From an uncultured Collinsella sp. (GTDB lineage: Bacteria; Actinomycetota; Coriobacteriia; Coriobacteriales; Coriobacteriaceae): a DNA stretch of 10,014 nucleotides. Shown piece after piece: positions 1-6,234 of the stretch; within the stretch, counting starts at the first letter, position 1, and the number at the start of each line of letters is the position of its first letter. The stretch lies in NCBI GenBank assembly GCA_900550355.1, contig URRT01000066.1, forward strand, positions 1 through 10,014. The letters run 5' to 3'. Made by a program: the position numbers and the translations under genes. The notes beneath the pieces were generated by a model. It saw only the letters and a program-made list of their open reading frames with translations. It made no database searches and was not told the DNA's origin.

Positions 1-824
1 AGGTCCTTGATCATCTGCTCGTCCTCTTGCGAGGCGGCGATGGAGTTGACGCCAAAGCTTACGATCTCGACGCCGCGCAGGTCACGCCAGTCGGCAGAGA
101 GGACCTCGTTGAGCGCGCGGGCGAGCTCGGTGGTGTGGCCGGGGATGGCGCTGTAGCGGATGCCCATCTCTGAGATCTTGGCAAAGGCGGGCTGCAGGGC
201 GGTGAGCAGCTCGGACTTAAGCTGGCTGTCGATCTTGTCGCGCGTGTAGCTATCGGTCACGTTGCCGCATACGTTGGTGTAGAACAGCAGCGGGTTGGTG
301 ATGCGGTACGAATACTCGCCGTTGCAGCGCACGGAGATGTCGACGTCCAGACCAATGTTGTTATCGACCACGCGGAAGGGAACGGGCGAGGCGGTGCCGT
401 ACTTGTTGCCGATGATCTCCTTGGTGTTGATGAAGTAGACGCGCTGGTCTTTGCCCGCATCGCCGCCAAAGGTAAAGCGGCTGCCGATATTGGCAAAGGT
501 CTCCTTGATGGAGTCGCCCAGGTTGCCGCTAAAGACGCTCGGCTCGCTGCCGGTATCGAAGACGAACTCACCGGGCTCCAGCGCGACTTCGATGATCTTG
601 CCGTTTTGCACCACGAGCATGCCCTGGCCGTCGTTGACGGCGATGACCGAGCCGTTGGAGATGACGTTGTCCTCGCCGCGCGTGTTGGAGCTGCGGCCGC
701 CGGTGCGCTTGCTGCCCTTGCAGGCCAAGACGTCAGCGGGCATCGATTCGCAGTAGATAAATTCCTTCCACTGGTCGGCCATGACGCCGCCGGCAGCTCC
801 CAATCCAGCTTTCAAGAGTCCCAT
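1..824 (-). CDS. SPFH domain / virion core-like protein (YdjI-type), 3' end beyond window
   Basis: The frame opens at an ATG (824-822) preceded by a purine-rich AGAAAGGAAG ribosome site and runs without a stop to the left edge, giving 274 codons. The protein starts MGLLKAGLGAAGGVMADQWK and continues into EFIYCESMPADVLACKG. A glycine-rich start, 'ADQWKEFI', a 'GSVIAVNDGQGMLVVQNGKI' strand region and an 'EPGEFVFDTG' segment are the pattern of the SPFH proteins annotated as virion core protein or YdjI in B. subtilis. The middle part (about residues 150-270) is the SPFH-like fold, with 'RVVDNNIGLDVDISVRCNGE' and a later helix-forming segment. It has no signal peptide; such proteins usually sit on the inner membrane face, often recruited by a partner. 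It is the third gene of a minus-strand operon, 48 bp after the YdjG-like gene. In B. subtilis the relatives work with PspA in membrane stress; that role is inferred here. The C-terminal zinc-ribbon region common in this family lies outside the window, if present. Confidence 0.85.
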   Translation of the reverse strand, partial: MGLLKAGLGAAGGVMADQWKEFIYCESMPADVLACKGSKRTGGRSSNTRGEDNVISNGSVIAVNDGQGMLVVQNGKIIEVALEPGEFVFDTGSEPSVFSGNLGDSIKETFANIGSRFTFGGDAGKDQRVYFINTKEIIGNKYGTASPVPFRVVDNNIGLDVDISVRCNGEYSYRITNPLLFYTNVCGNVTDSYTRDKIDSQLKSELLTALQPAFAKISEMGIRYSAIPGHTTELARALNEVLSADWRDLRGVEIVSFGVNSIAASQEDEQMIKD

Positions 825-872
825 GGTGATCTTCCTTTCTCGTCAGAGGCCGGGTGGTATTGGTTGGATTGC

Positions 873-2212
873 TTAGTCGTCCTTGTCGTCTTTCATGACA
901 ACGGTGGTCTCGGTGTGGCTGAAGGTGTCGTGCTTCTCGGTCAGGTCGAGCTCGCCGCAGTACTCGTCGGCGTGGGTGGCCTCGTTGGCCGTTTTGAGCT
1001 GGCCTACCAGCAGCACGTCTCCGATGATTACGATGATCAGCGGCGCGACGATGTTGATGAGGATGCCCTCGATGTCAAAGGCGAGGTAATCCGGATCGAA
1101 GGCATTCTCACCCATAAAGAGGATCTGGGAGAGGACAAATCCGATCACAAAGAACAGCACCGAGGCGATGACGAGCTTGGGCTTGGAGCAGGGGAGCTCG
1201 CCGACCAAGCGGCCGGTCTGACCGTTCATGGCAAACAGGTAGCTCTTGCCGTTCCATGAGGTGGAGAGCATCCAGACGGGGAACAGGGCGTAGTCGCTGT
1301 CTTCCCAGGTGTAGTCGAGCTGCTTGCTTTCGACCGTGGCATCGTCGTATTCGTCGACGACGGTCTCGCGCAGGGCCGAGATTGTGCTTTCTTCCATACG
1401 GCGCTCGGCGCGCGCCTTGCAGGTCTCGCAGTCCTCGTCGTAGCGGTTGGCGATGTAGCCGGGCATATATGCGACCGAGAACGGACGCAGTGCGTCGTAG
1501 TCAAACGGCTCGATGGCGTCCATGTGGCCGTCGGGCATCTTGGACGATCCGTCGACGGGCACGCGCTTAAACGAGATATTGCCCTTGCGATAGGCATCGT
1601 AGTGGTCGGTGGTCGTGACGGTGCGGTCGGATTCCTCGGTCACGGTCTCGTTGGTCGCGTCAAAGTACACTTCGCCGTCAACGCGGGCGCCGTAGAGCCA
1701 AAACGGCACGTAGACACCTTGGACCTCGTCGATGTGGTTGCCGGTGACAAAGCTCTTGGGCAGCAAGATCTTGCCCTTGTAGTGTTCCTTGAGTGCGGCC
1801 GTGACGTCGTCGCGCCCGAGCTTAAACGGAATCACCAGGTCGGGCGAGAAGTCGCCAGAGAGCTGGCCGGGCGCCACGGCGGAGTTGCCGCAGTACGGGC
1901 AGGTGGTGACGGCGACGGTGCCGTCGGACACGAGCTCGGCGCCGCACGACGAGCAGATGTAGCCGGCGTTTTGGGCGAGCTCCTGCACCGCGTCGTCGGC
2001 GACGAGGTCCAGTGGGCTCGGGGTTGGGGTGTTGCGGCTGCCGCATCGGCTTTGGCGTCGGCCTTGTCCTGGCGCTCGCGATAGAGGGCCTCGACTTCTT
2101 CGACTTCAAAGCGCGAGTCACAGTAGTCGCAGACGAGCTTTTGCTCGGCGCTTGCAAAATGCAAGGGGCCACCGCAGGCAGGGCACTGATAGTTAACGCT
2201 CTCGAAGGCCAT
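873..2212 (-). CDS. TFIIB-type zinc-ribbon membrane protein (YdjG-like), apparent frameshift
   Basis: Two frames together make one protein. The N-terminal frame starts at ATG 2212 with an AAAGGA ribosome site and begins MAFESVNYQCPACGGPLHF; Cys10, 13, 28 and 31 form a first zinc ribbon. The C-terminal frame (longest start at GTG 1988, stop TAA at 873) carries a second ribbon (CSSCG...CPYCG, Cys12, 15, 30 and 33 of that 371-residue piece), a 'VYVPFWLYG' segment typical of YdjG-like proteins, a CETC pair, and two hydrophobic helices near residues 272-292 and 307-330. The frames meet near 2018-2032, where the coding strand has two C4 runs. The span is 1340 nt; one added base gives exactly 447 codons, a 446-residue protein, so a single missing base explains it. 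It could be a sequencing error, a real mutation or, less likely, recoding. It lies 24 bp after the DUF4428 gene and 48 bp before the SPFH gene. The likely role is membrane-anchored partner of the SPFH protein, by analogy with B. subtilis YdjG; the exact function is unknown. Confidence 0.8.
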
Positions 2213-2236
2213 GATCGGTCCTTTCGCTGCCGGAGG

Positions 2237-2974
2237 CTATGCGCCGATGGCGCCGCCGCAGTATTCGCAGCGCCCGCTGGCATCGGGAATGGTGGTGGCT
2301 CCGCAGAAGGGGCAAGTCACCGCGGTCTTGGGGGCCTTGGCGGCCACGACGCTGTCGCGCGTCTCCTGGCGCAGCTGCACCAGCGCATCGCGGACCTCGG
2401 TTGCCTGGCGCTTGGCCTCGCGGTATTCGATGGAGCCGCGCTGATCGATGGTGGAGTCGTTCACGCGCAGGTTGATCTCGGTAAAGTACGGCGTGTTGAC
2501 ATGGATGGTCAGATTGAAGTCGTAATCCAGGTCGTAGCGCGGCGGGTTGTAGCTCTCGCGCTCGCCGTCCTTGGTCTCGCGATAGATCTCGGTGCGCTGC
2601 TCGTCGATATCCATATCGCAGCCGAGTACCTGTGAGAACTCGATGATGTCGGGATTGGCGTCGCGCCAGCGGCTCTGCGAAGTGATGATCAGCAGCCCCG
2701 CGTCCTCATCGAGCATAATATTGGTGCGCCCGGCAGAAAGCGTGCGCGTGGGGTTGAACGAAGACAGGCGCTCGGCGTTGGCCTCGCGGTAGGCGAGTTG
2801 CTCACGGATGTCGTCCGCGGTGCTGGAGCGATAGCCGTGGAAGTAGGGGGAGAGCTTGCCGGCGCACTCTTTGCACAGGTAGCCTTCATTGATTTTTGTC
2901 TTACCTAGAAGTCCCAGCTCGGTACCACAAATCGCGCACTCTTTCTTCTCGAACATCTTGTCATAGAAGCCCAT
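2237..2974 (-). CDS. DUF4428 domain-containing zinc-ribbon protein
   Basis: The 245-residue protein begins MGFYDKMFEKKECAICGTEL. Its first 70 residues match the DUF4428 pattern: CxxCG (Cys13, 16), a GLLGKTKI segment, CKEC (Cys34, 37), KLSPYF, then STADDI and QLAYREAN. The middle (about residues 75-200) is a mixed domain with 'SRWRDANPDIIEFSQVLGCD', of a kind often found in proteins that bind lipid or assemble on membranes, but I cannot assign a function. A second, C-terminal zinc ribbon is visible (Cys221, 224, 236, 239). No signal peptide or membrane helix is seen, so it is probably cytoplasmic. The start is supported by a strong GGGAGG ribosome site five bases before ATG 2974. It is the first gene of the minus-strand operon that continues into the YdjG-like and SPFH genes, so it likely works with them. 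The biochemical role of DUF4428 is not established. Confidence 0.87.
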   Translation of the reverse strand: MGFYDKMFEKKECAICGTELGLLGKTKINEGYLCKECAGKLSPYFHGYRSSTADDIREQLAYREANAERLSSFNPTRTLSAGRTNIMLDEDAGLLIITSQSRWRDANPDIIEFSQVLGCDMDIDEQRTEIYRETKDGERESYNPPRYDLDYDFNLTIHVNTPYFTEINLRVNDSTIDQRGSIEYREAKRQATEVRDALVQLRQETRDSVVAAKAPKTAVTCPFCGATTIPDASGRCEYCGGAIGA

Positions 2975-3092
2975 GGCTGCCTCCCATCAACTGGTAGCGT
3001 GTGTCACTTTCGATGATGGGGGAGTGCGCGATCCTTCGCGATACCCAGACGGCTCAAGGAGTCTCCACAACTGGGACACATGGCCCATTTTT

Positions 3093-3192
3093 GACTAGTC
3101 ATCGGGGACGTTCTTAAACGACTAGTCGCGGGGGACACTCTTCGGCCACTCATTGGGGACGTACTTAAATGAGTGGTAGTTGGAGACACTCC
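3093..3192 (+). repeat. Tandem GGGGACGT hairpin repeat, two units
   Basis: Two similar units of about 50 bp lie in tandem. Unit 1 has arms GACTAGTC (3093-3100 and 3120-3127) around a loop with CGGGGACGTTCTTAAA, followed by GGGGGACACTCTT. Unit 2 has arms CCACTCATT (3146-3154) and AATGAGTGG (3168-3176) around GGGGACGTACTTA, followed by TTGGAGACACTCCT. The stems differ in sequence but each pairs perfectly, while loops and trailing boxes are conserved. The layout resembles REP-type or MITE-like dispersed elements. No transposase is visible in the window. Confidence 0.75.
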
Positions 3193-3302
3193 TGGCCGAG
3201 CTAGAGATCGCGCGCGTCCCTTCTGGTCCATGCGGCTCAAAATCGCGGCGTGATGTGGACGGCTGGGGTCGAATTGGCAGCATTTCGAGCCTGGCTTCGA
3301 TA

Positions 3303-3331
3303 TTGAGACTAGTTCTTTATTAAAATAGATT
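3303..3331 (+). promoter_or_regulatory. Candidate sigma70-type promoter of the LuxR-type regulator
   Basis: TTGAGA (3303-3308) is a 5/6 match to the -35 consensus and TAGATT (3326-3331) a 4/6 match to the -10, with a 17-bp spacer. Transcription would begin around 3338, giving a leader of about 24 nt before ATG 3362. This favours the ATG over the TTG at 3341, which would leave almost no leader. The call rests on sequence match only. Confidence 0.4.
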
Positions 3332-3361
3332 TCCAGACAATTGAGCGGCTGGGGGTTAACC

Positions 3362-4906
3362 ATGAGGGGCATGGGAGACACAACCGCATATTTGCGTCGG
3401 GGCATTCGGGAGATTATATGCCTGGCGCTGTTCTTCTTCACGTTTTTGGCGTGCGAGTATCTCTTTGATGTGCGCATGGCCGTGTTCGTGCCATCGAGTG
3501 AGGTTGTCATCTACGAGAGCATCGTTGTCGGCGCGAGCGTGATTGGCTTTTTCGTGCGCCCATTTCTGTACTATCGCCTTCCCCAGACGATCGATGCGAC
3601 GAGCGATATTACAGGCGTGCTGTTGGTATCGGCGTTGCTGCTGATGATTACGGCAGTGCGGTTTGAGGTAGTAATTGCCGGCGGCCTGGTGGCGTGCTGC
3701 GCCCTGGGCTATTGCGGATCGACCGCCCATGCCAATCTTGCGCGGCGTTTTGCGCAGACGCCCTGCCTGGCGCGCGCCGCCGCACTTTCCTATGCCATGG
3801 GCGTTCTGGTACAGGTGATCAACCACATGGTGATGCCTGTCGGCATTCCTCAGCAGGCTGTTCTGGTCGTCTGTGCGATCGCGCAGGTGGCGTTGCTCCA
3901 CGGTGCCCGACGCGCCAAGCTGCGCGACGAGTCCGATCCCAACTTTGAACCCAGTGCTGCCGGGCTTTCGGTAGATGCTCTGGAATATGGCGCCAAGTGG
4001 CATGACGATCCCGAGGCAAAGGCGGCATTCCGCCGCACTGTAGCTCGCTTGACCGTGGCGACAGCGTATCTTTCCGGCGTATTCGCCGCTCTCAACGCGG
4101 GCCTCACAACCTTGCATGCTACCGGAGCCGTTGATTTGGGTGACTGGCCGCGCCTGCTGCTTGTCGTGAGCTCGTTGGCCGCTGGCGCCCTATTTGACCT
4201 GCACGGCCGCTCGTATATGAATATCGGCATGACATGCGCCGCCATGTTGTCCGCGCTTTCGTTCTTTGTGCTCATCATCGACGGCAACGGCGGCAACGAG
4301 CTTGCTGCCACGATCATCTTTTACCTGGGCTCGGGGTTCTTTGTGGTGTTCTTTACCACAAAATTCGTCGCCATCTCGCTCTATGCGCGCTGGTCATATT
4401 TTTGGCCATGCATGGGTCGCGTCGTCAACAACGTGTGCTCGATGCTCGTGACGGCGCCGGCGGTGGCGATCATCTCGAGTCAAAACGTGCTGGCTGCGGT
4501 CGGTGCGGCGCTCGTGATGTTTGTGGGCATTGCGATTACGCTGCTGGGGCAGTTGGGACAACGAGCCGATGATGCCGTGATGCAGGATGGCCTGCCGCTT
4601 GCCACCGACGATCTTGGTGGGGATCTTGCGCCCACATGCTCCGACCCCGAGCCCGTGGAGGCGGCGGAGCTCACGTCCGATGAACGCCTCGATGCCTTCG
4701 TCGCCACCTTTGGGCTTACAGAGCGCGAGCGCGATATTCTTGAGGCCTTGGTCGTTTCGGACCAGAGCGTTCAGGACATCGCCACAACGCTTTTCCTTTC
4801 GCGCTCCACGCTCTATCGTCACATTTCCTCAATCAACAAGAAGACCGGCACCGCCTCGCGCGTGGCCCTTATCAACTTCTTCTGGTCCTGGACGCCCAAG
4901 GACTAG
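3362..4906 (+). CDS. LuxR-type regulator with 12-transmembrane N-terminal domain
   Basis: The 514-residue protein has about 12 hydrophobic helices in residues 10-400, then a polar linker (about 400-445) and a C-terminal LuxR/GerE helix-turn-helix: LTERERDILEALVV, then SVQDIATTLFLSRSTLYRHI and SINKKTGTASR. The layout is a one-component membrane sensor that binds DNA with its cytoplasmic tail. It is a family much expanded in Coriobacteriia (for example Eggerthella), where the membrane part resembles MFS transporters. The ligand and target genes cannot be read from the sequence. I chose ATG 3362 because GGGGG lies six bases upstream and a promoter candidate fits it; an in-frame TTG at 3341 and ATG at 3371 are alternatives. 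The gene stands between the divergent zinc-ribbon operon and pyrE (121 bp downstream). No clear terminator follows it, so some read-through into pyrE is possible. Confidence 0.9.
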   Translation: MRGMGDTTAYLRRGIREIICLALFFFTFLACEYLFDVRMAVFVPSSEVVIYESIVVGASVIGFFVRPFLYYRLPQTIDATSDITGVLLVSALLLMITAVRFEVVIAGGLVACCALGYCGSTAHANLARRFAQTPCLARAAALSYAMGVLVQVINHMVMPVGIPQQAVLVVCAIAQVALLHGARRAKLRDESDPNFEPSAAGLSVDALEYGAKWHDDPEAKAAFRRTVARLTVATAYLSGVFAALNAGLTTLHATGAVDLGDWPRLLLVVSSLAAGALFDLHGRSYMNIGMTCAAMLSALSFFVLIIDGNGGNELAATIIFYLGSGFFVVFFTTKFVAISLYARWSYFWPCMGRVVNNVCSMLVTAPAVAIISSQNVLAAVGAALVMFVGIAITLLGQLGQRADDAVMQDGLPLATDDLGGDLAPTCSDPEPVEAAELTSDERLDAFVATFGLTERERDILEALVVSDQSVQDIATTLFLSRSTLYRHISSINKKTGTASRVALINFFWSWTPKD

Positions 4907-5027
4907 CGTATGAGCCGCCGCCCAGTTCCTTACTCTAACGGGGGGATGTGGCCTCAAAGCACGCCCACATCGACGCCTCGCCTGCGCTAAACTGAAGAGC
5001 ACGTACGCAATTACGAGAGGAGCCCGC

Positions 5028-5711
5028 ATGGAGGCTTACAAGCAAGAGTTCATCAAGTTTATGGTTGAGTCCGACGTTCTTAAGTTCGGCAGCTTTACGC
5101 TCAAGAGCGGCCGTCAGTCCCCGTTCTTTATGAACGCCGGCGCTTACGTGACGGGCTATCAGCTCAAGAAGCTGGGCGAGTATTACGCTCAGGCCATCCA
5201 CGATAACTTTGGCGACGACTTTGATGTGCTGTTTGGACCGGCCTACAAGGGTATTCCGCTGGCCGTCGTGACCGCAATTGCCTACCACGAGCTGTACGGC
5301 AAGGAGGTCAAGTACTGCTGCGACCGCAAGGAGGCCAAGGACCACGGTGCCGATAAGGGCAACCTGCTGGGTTATGAGCCCAAGGACGGCGACCGCGTGG
5401 TCATGGTCGAGGACGTCACCACCAGCGGCAAGTCCATCGACGAGACCTATCCCAAGGTTAAGGCTGCTGCCGATGTCGAGATTAAGGGCCTGATCGTGTC
5501 CCTCAACCGCATGGAGGTCGGCAAGGGTGGCGTGACCACCGCGCAGAAGGAGATCGAGGCCAAGTACGGTTTCCCCGTCGCGAGCATCGTTTCCATGGCC
5601 GAGGTCGTCGAGACCCTCTACAACCACGAGATCGACGGCAAGGTTGTCATTGACGACGAGCTTAAGACCGCCATCGACGCCTACTACGAGCAGTACGGAG
5701 CTCGGGAGTAG
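5028..5711 (+). CDS. pyrE: Orotate phosphoribosyltransferase
   Basis: This enzyme joins orotate and PRPP to make orotidine 5'-monophosphate, the fifth step of de novo UMP synthesis, in the cytoplasm. The 227-residue protein shows the family landmarks in order: FGSFTLKSGRQSPFF (residues 20-34, orotate side), GPAYKGIPL (70-78), the flexible catalytic loop with RKEAKDHG (100-107), and the PRPP-binding loop VVMVEDVTTSGKSI (124-137), whose paired acidic residues are replaced here by the usual E-D. Its length is at the upper end for PyrE. ATG 5028 follows a GAGAGGAG ribosome site at good spacing. No other pyr gene is adjacent, so it is apparently expressed alone or with the upstream LuxR gene; a weak -10-like TAAACT (4988-4993) has no good -35. 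No pyrimidine attenuator was recognised in the 121-bp leader. A structured element with a terminator-like hairpin follows the stop codon immediately. Confidence 0.97.
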   Translation: MEAYKQEFIKFMVESDVLKFGSFTLKSGRQSPFFMNAGAYVTGYQLKKLGEYYAQAIHDNFGDDFDVLFGPAYKGIPLAVVTAIAYHELYGKEVKYCCDRKEAKDHGADKGNLLGYEPKDGDRVVMVEDVTTSGKSIDETYPKVKAAADVEIKGLIVSLNRMEVGKGGVTTAQKEIEAKYGFPVASIVSMAEVVETLYNHEIDGKVVIDDELKTAIDAYYEQYGARE

Positions 5712-5837
5712 GTAGTTACGCGGGTTTACCAACCCGTGTAACGGCTCGACGCTGCGCGGGCCGCATTTGGACAATCTGACGTTCAACTTCAAGGGCGCGA
5801 CCAGAAGGTCAGCGCCCTTTCGTTTCACGTCACCTTG
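5712..5837 (+). repeat. Structured 3'-flanking element, copy A (after pyrE)
   Basis: The element begins a few bases after the pyrE stop. A 12-bp hairpin (5715-5726 with 5731-5742, one G-T pair) has the loop TACC. Then come CTCGACGCTGC (5745-5755), CAATCTG, TTCAACTTC, and a second hairpin (5791-5819) with an AGAA loop, followed by TTTCACGTCACCTTG. A second copy follows the lipoprotein gene at 8741-8881. From 5799 to 5837 the copies match at 38 of 39 positions, while the first stem differs in sequence yet still pairs. This points to selection on RNA structure. Whether it is a 3'UTR element, a small RNA or a known Rfam family such as the Collinsella-1 motif cannot be decided here. Confidence 0.7.
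5791..5827 (+). terminator. Terminator-like hairpin after pyrE
   Basis: AAGGGCGC and GACC pair with GGTC and GCGCCCTT, with one bulged A (5811), around an AGAA loop (5803-5806). The stem is 12 bp and mostly G-C, and is followed by TTTCGTTT. This is a good candidate for rho-independent termination of pyrE, though the T-run is interrupted. It is also the second hairpin of the repeated 3' element. Confidence 0.6.
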
Positions 5838-5889
5838 TCACAAATGCGACCCGCTCGCTGGCGCTACCAAAACATCGGCGTTGCCGCGC

Positions 5890-5945
5890 TAGTCACCGGG
5901 GACGTTCTTGTTTGACTGGTCGTTTAAGAGCGTCCCCAATGACTA
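5890..5945. repeat. Inverted pair of GGGGACG repeats
   Basis: TAGTCACCGGGGACGTTCTT (5890-5909) is matched in inverted orientation by AAGAGCGTCCCCAATGACTA (5926-5945): 17 of 20 positions are complementary, plus one G-T pair. The left half alone also has the usual unit layout, AGTCA and TGACT flanking a GGGGACGTTCTTG loop. The pair can therefore fold as one long hairpin or as two short ones. It belongs to the same family as the copies at 3093, 6204 and 8945. Confidence 0.7.
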
Positions 5946-5954
5946 CTTAGGAAT

Positions 5955-6018
5955 GAGCGTGGATAATCTCCCGTTTTTGGCCCCCGTGTGGGCTCAAAGT
6001 GGGAGATTATCCACGCTC
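5955..6018. repeat. Perfect 18-bp inverted repeat with inner stem
   Basis: GAGCGTGGATAATCTCCC (5955-5972) has its exact reverse complement at 6001-6018, separated by 28 bp. The spacer can itself pair (TTTGGCCC with GGGCTCAAA, one bulge), so almost the whole segment folds into one rod. No T-run follows on either strand. A partial echo (ACGCTCATTC) lies at about 6042-6051. Confidence 0.8.
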
Positions 6019-6118
6019 GTTGGATAGGTGTCCGAAAATCAACGCTCATTCGGTTGGCGCAGGGGCAAGCTGTTTTCCGCTGTGGTGCCACATGTGAGTC
6101 TGGCCTCCTGTGCCAGAT

Positions 6119-6154
6119 TCTAATAACGAGTTTACGGAGTAAATAGTTATTAGA
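6119..6154. repeat. Nested inverted repeat TCTAATAAC / GTTATTAGA
   Basis: TCTAATAAC (6119-6127) pairs exactly with GTTATTAGA (6146-6154). Inside it TTTAC pairs with GTAAA around GGA (6131-6143). It is A/T-rich in a G/C-rich genome and shares its CTAATAAC core with the next hairpin. It may be an operator-like site or a small palindromic repeat. Confidence 0.7.
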
Positions 6155-6159
6155 GCTGA

Positions 6160-6203
6160 AATGGCCGACCTAATGACGAGAAGTCGTTATTAGGTCGGCC
6201 ATT
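6160..6203. repeat. 19-bp inverted repeat, hairpin
   Basis: AATGGCCGACCTAATGACG (6160-6178) pairs with 6185-6203 over 19 bp with one G-T pair and a 6-nt loop (6179-6184). It stands just before the GGGGACGT repeat at the 3' end of the rpiR-type gene, so on the minus strand it could help end that transcript, although no clear T-run follows it. Confidence 0.8.
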
Positions 6204-6234
6204 AGCCATTGGGGACGTTCTTAAATGACTACTT
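6204..6234 (+). repeat. GGGGACGT hairpin repeat overlapping the regulator stop codon
   Basis: The unit has arms AGCCATT and AATGACT (6 of 7 pair) around GGGGACGTTCTTA. It ends in AATGACTACTT (6224-6234), an 11-bp sequence also present at 5938-5948. The minus-strand stop codon of the rpiR-type gene (6231-6229) falls inside this shared sequence. Confidence 0.65.

Larger units (their letters stand above)
2975..3361. other. Divergent intergenic region with repeat hairpins
   Basis: This 387-bp gap separates the minus-strand zinc-ribbon operon from the plus-strand LuxR gene. It contains a two-unit GGGGACGT hairpin repeat (about 3093-3192, listed separately) and a plausible promoter for the LuxR gene near its right end. 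To the left (3055-3090) is a segment with ACTGGGACACATGGCCCA that may belong to the same repeat family. A minus-strand open frame crosses it but has no family resemblance. I could not find a convincing promoter for the minus-strand operon between 2975 and 3060. Confidence 0.6.
5712..6228. other. Gene-free 517-bp region between convergent pyrE and rpiR-type gene
   Basis: The region holds, left to right, the structured 3' element (to 5837), an inverted pair of GGGGACG repeats (5890-5945), three strong inverted repeats (5955-6018, 6119-6154, 6160-6203) and a single GGGGACGT repeat (6204-6234) that overlaps the stop codon of the regulator gene. The stretch 6020-6118 shows nothing recognisable. 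The two flanking genes converge, so bidirectional termination is one likely use. Confidence 0.7.

Noticed and set aside
606..1259. 217-codon plus-strand frame
   Set aside because: Shadow of the SPFH and YdjG-like genes on the other strand; its translation is typical antisense.
2018..2032. Programmed -1 frameshift in the YdjG-like gene
   Set aside because: The site (ACA CCC CAA CCC CGA) is not a classical slippery heptamer, and -1 re-pairing would create first-position mismatches. An indel in a C4 run is simpler.
3004..3510. 168-codon minus-strand frame over the intergenic repeats
   Set aside because: It crosses the repeat hairpins and the LuxR start, has no recognisable domain, and its CPSCG motif arises from repeat sequence.
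4935..5828. 297-codon minus-strand open frame opposite pyrE
   Set aside because: It is the antisense shadow of pyrE: G/C-rich third positions suppress stops, the translation is low-complexity (Leu/Val/Gly/Asp rich), and no ribosome site or family pattern is seen.
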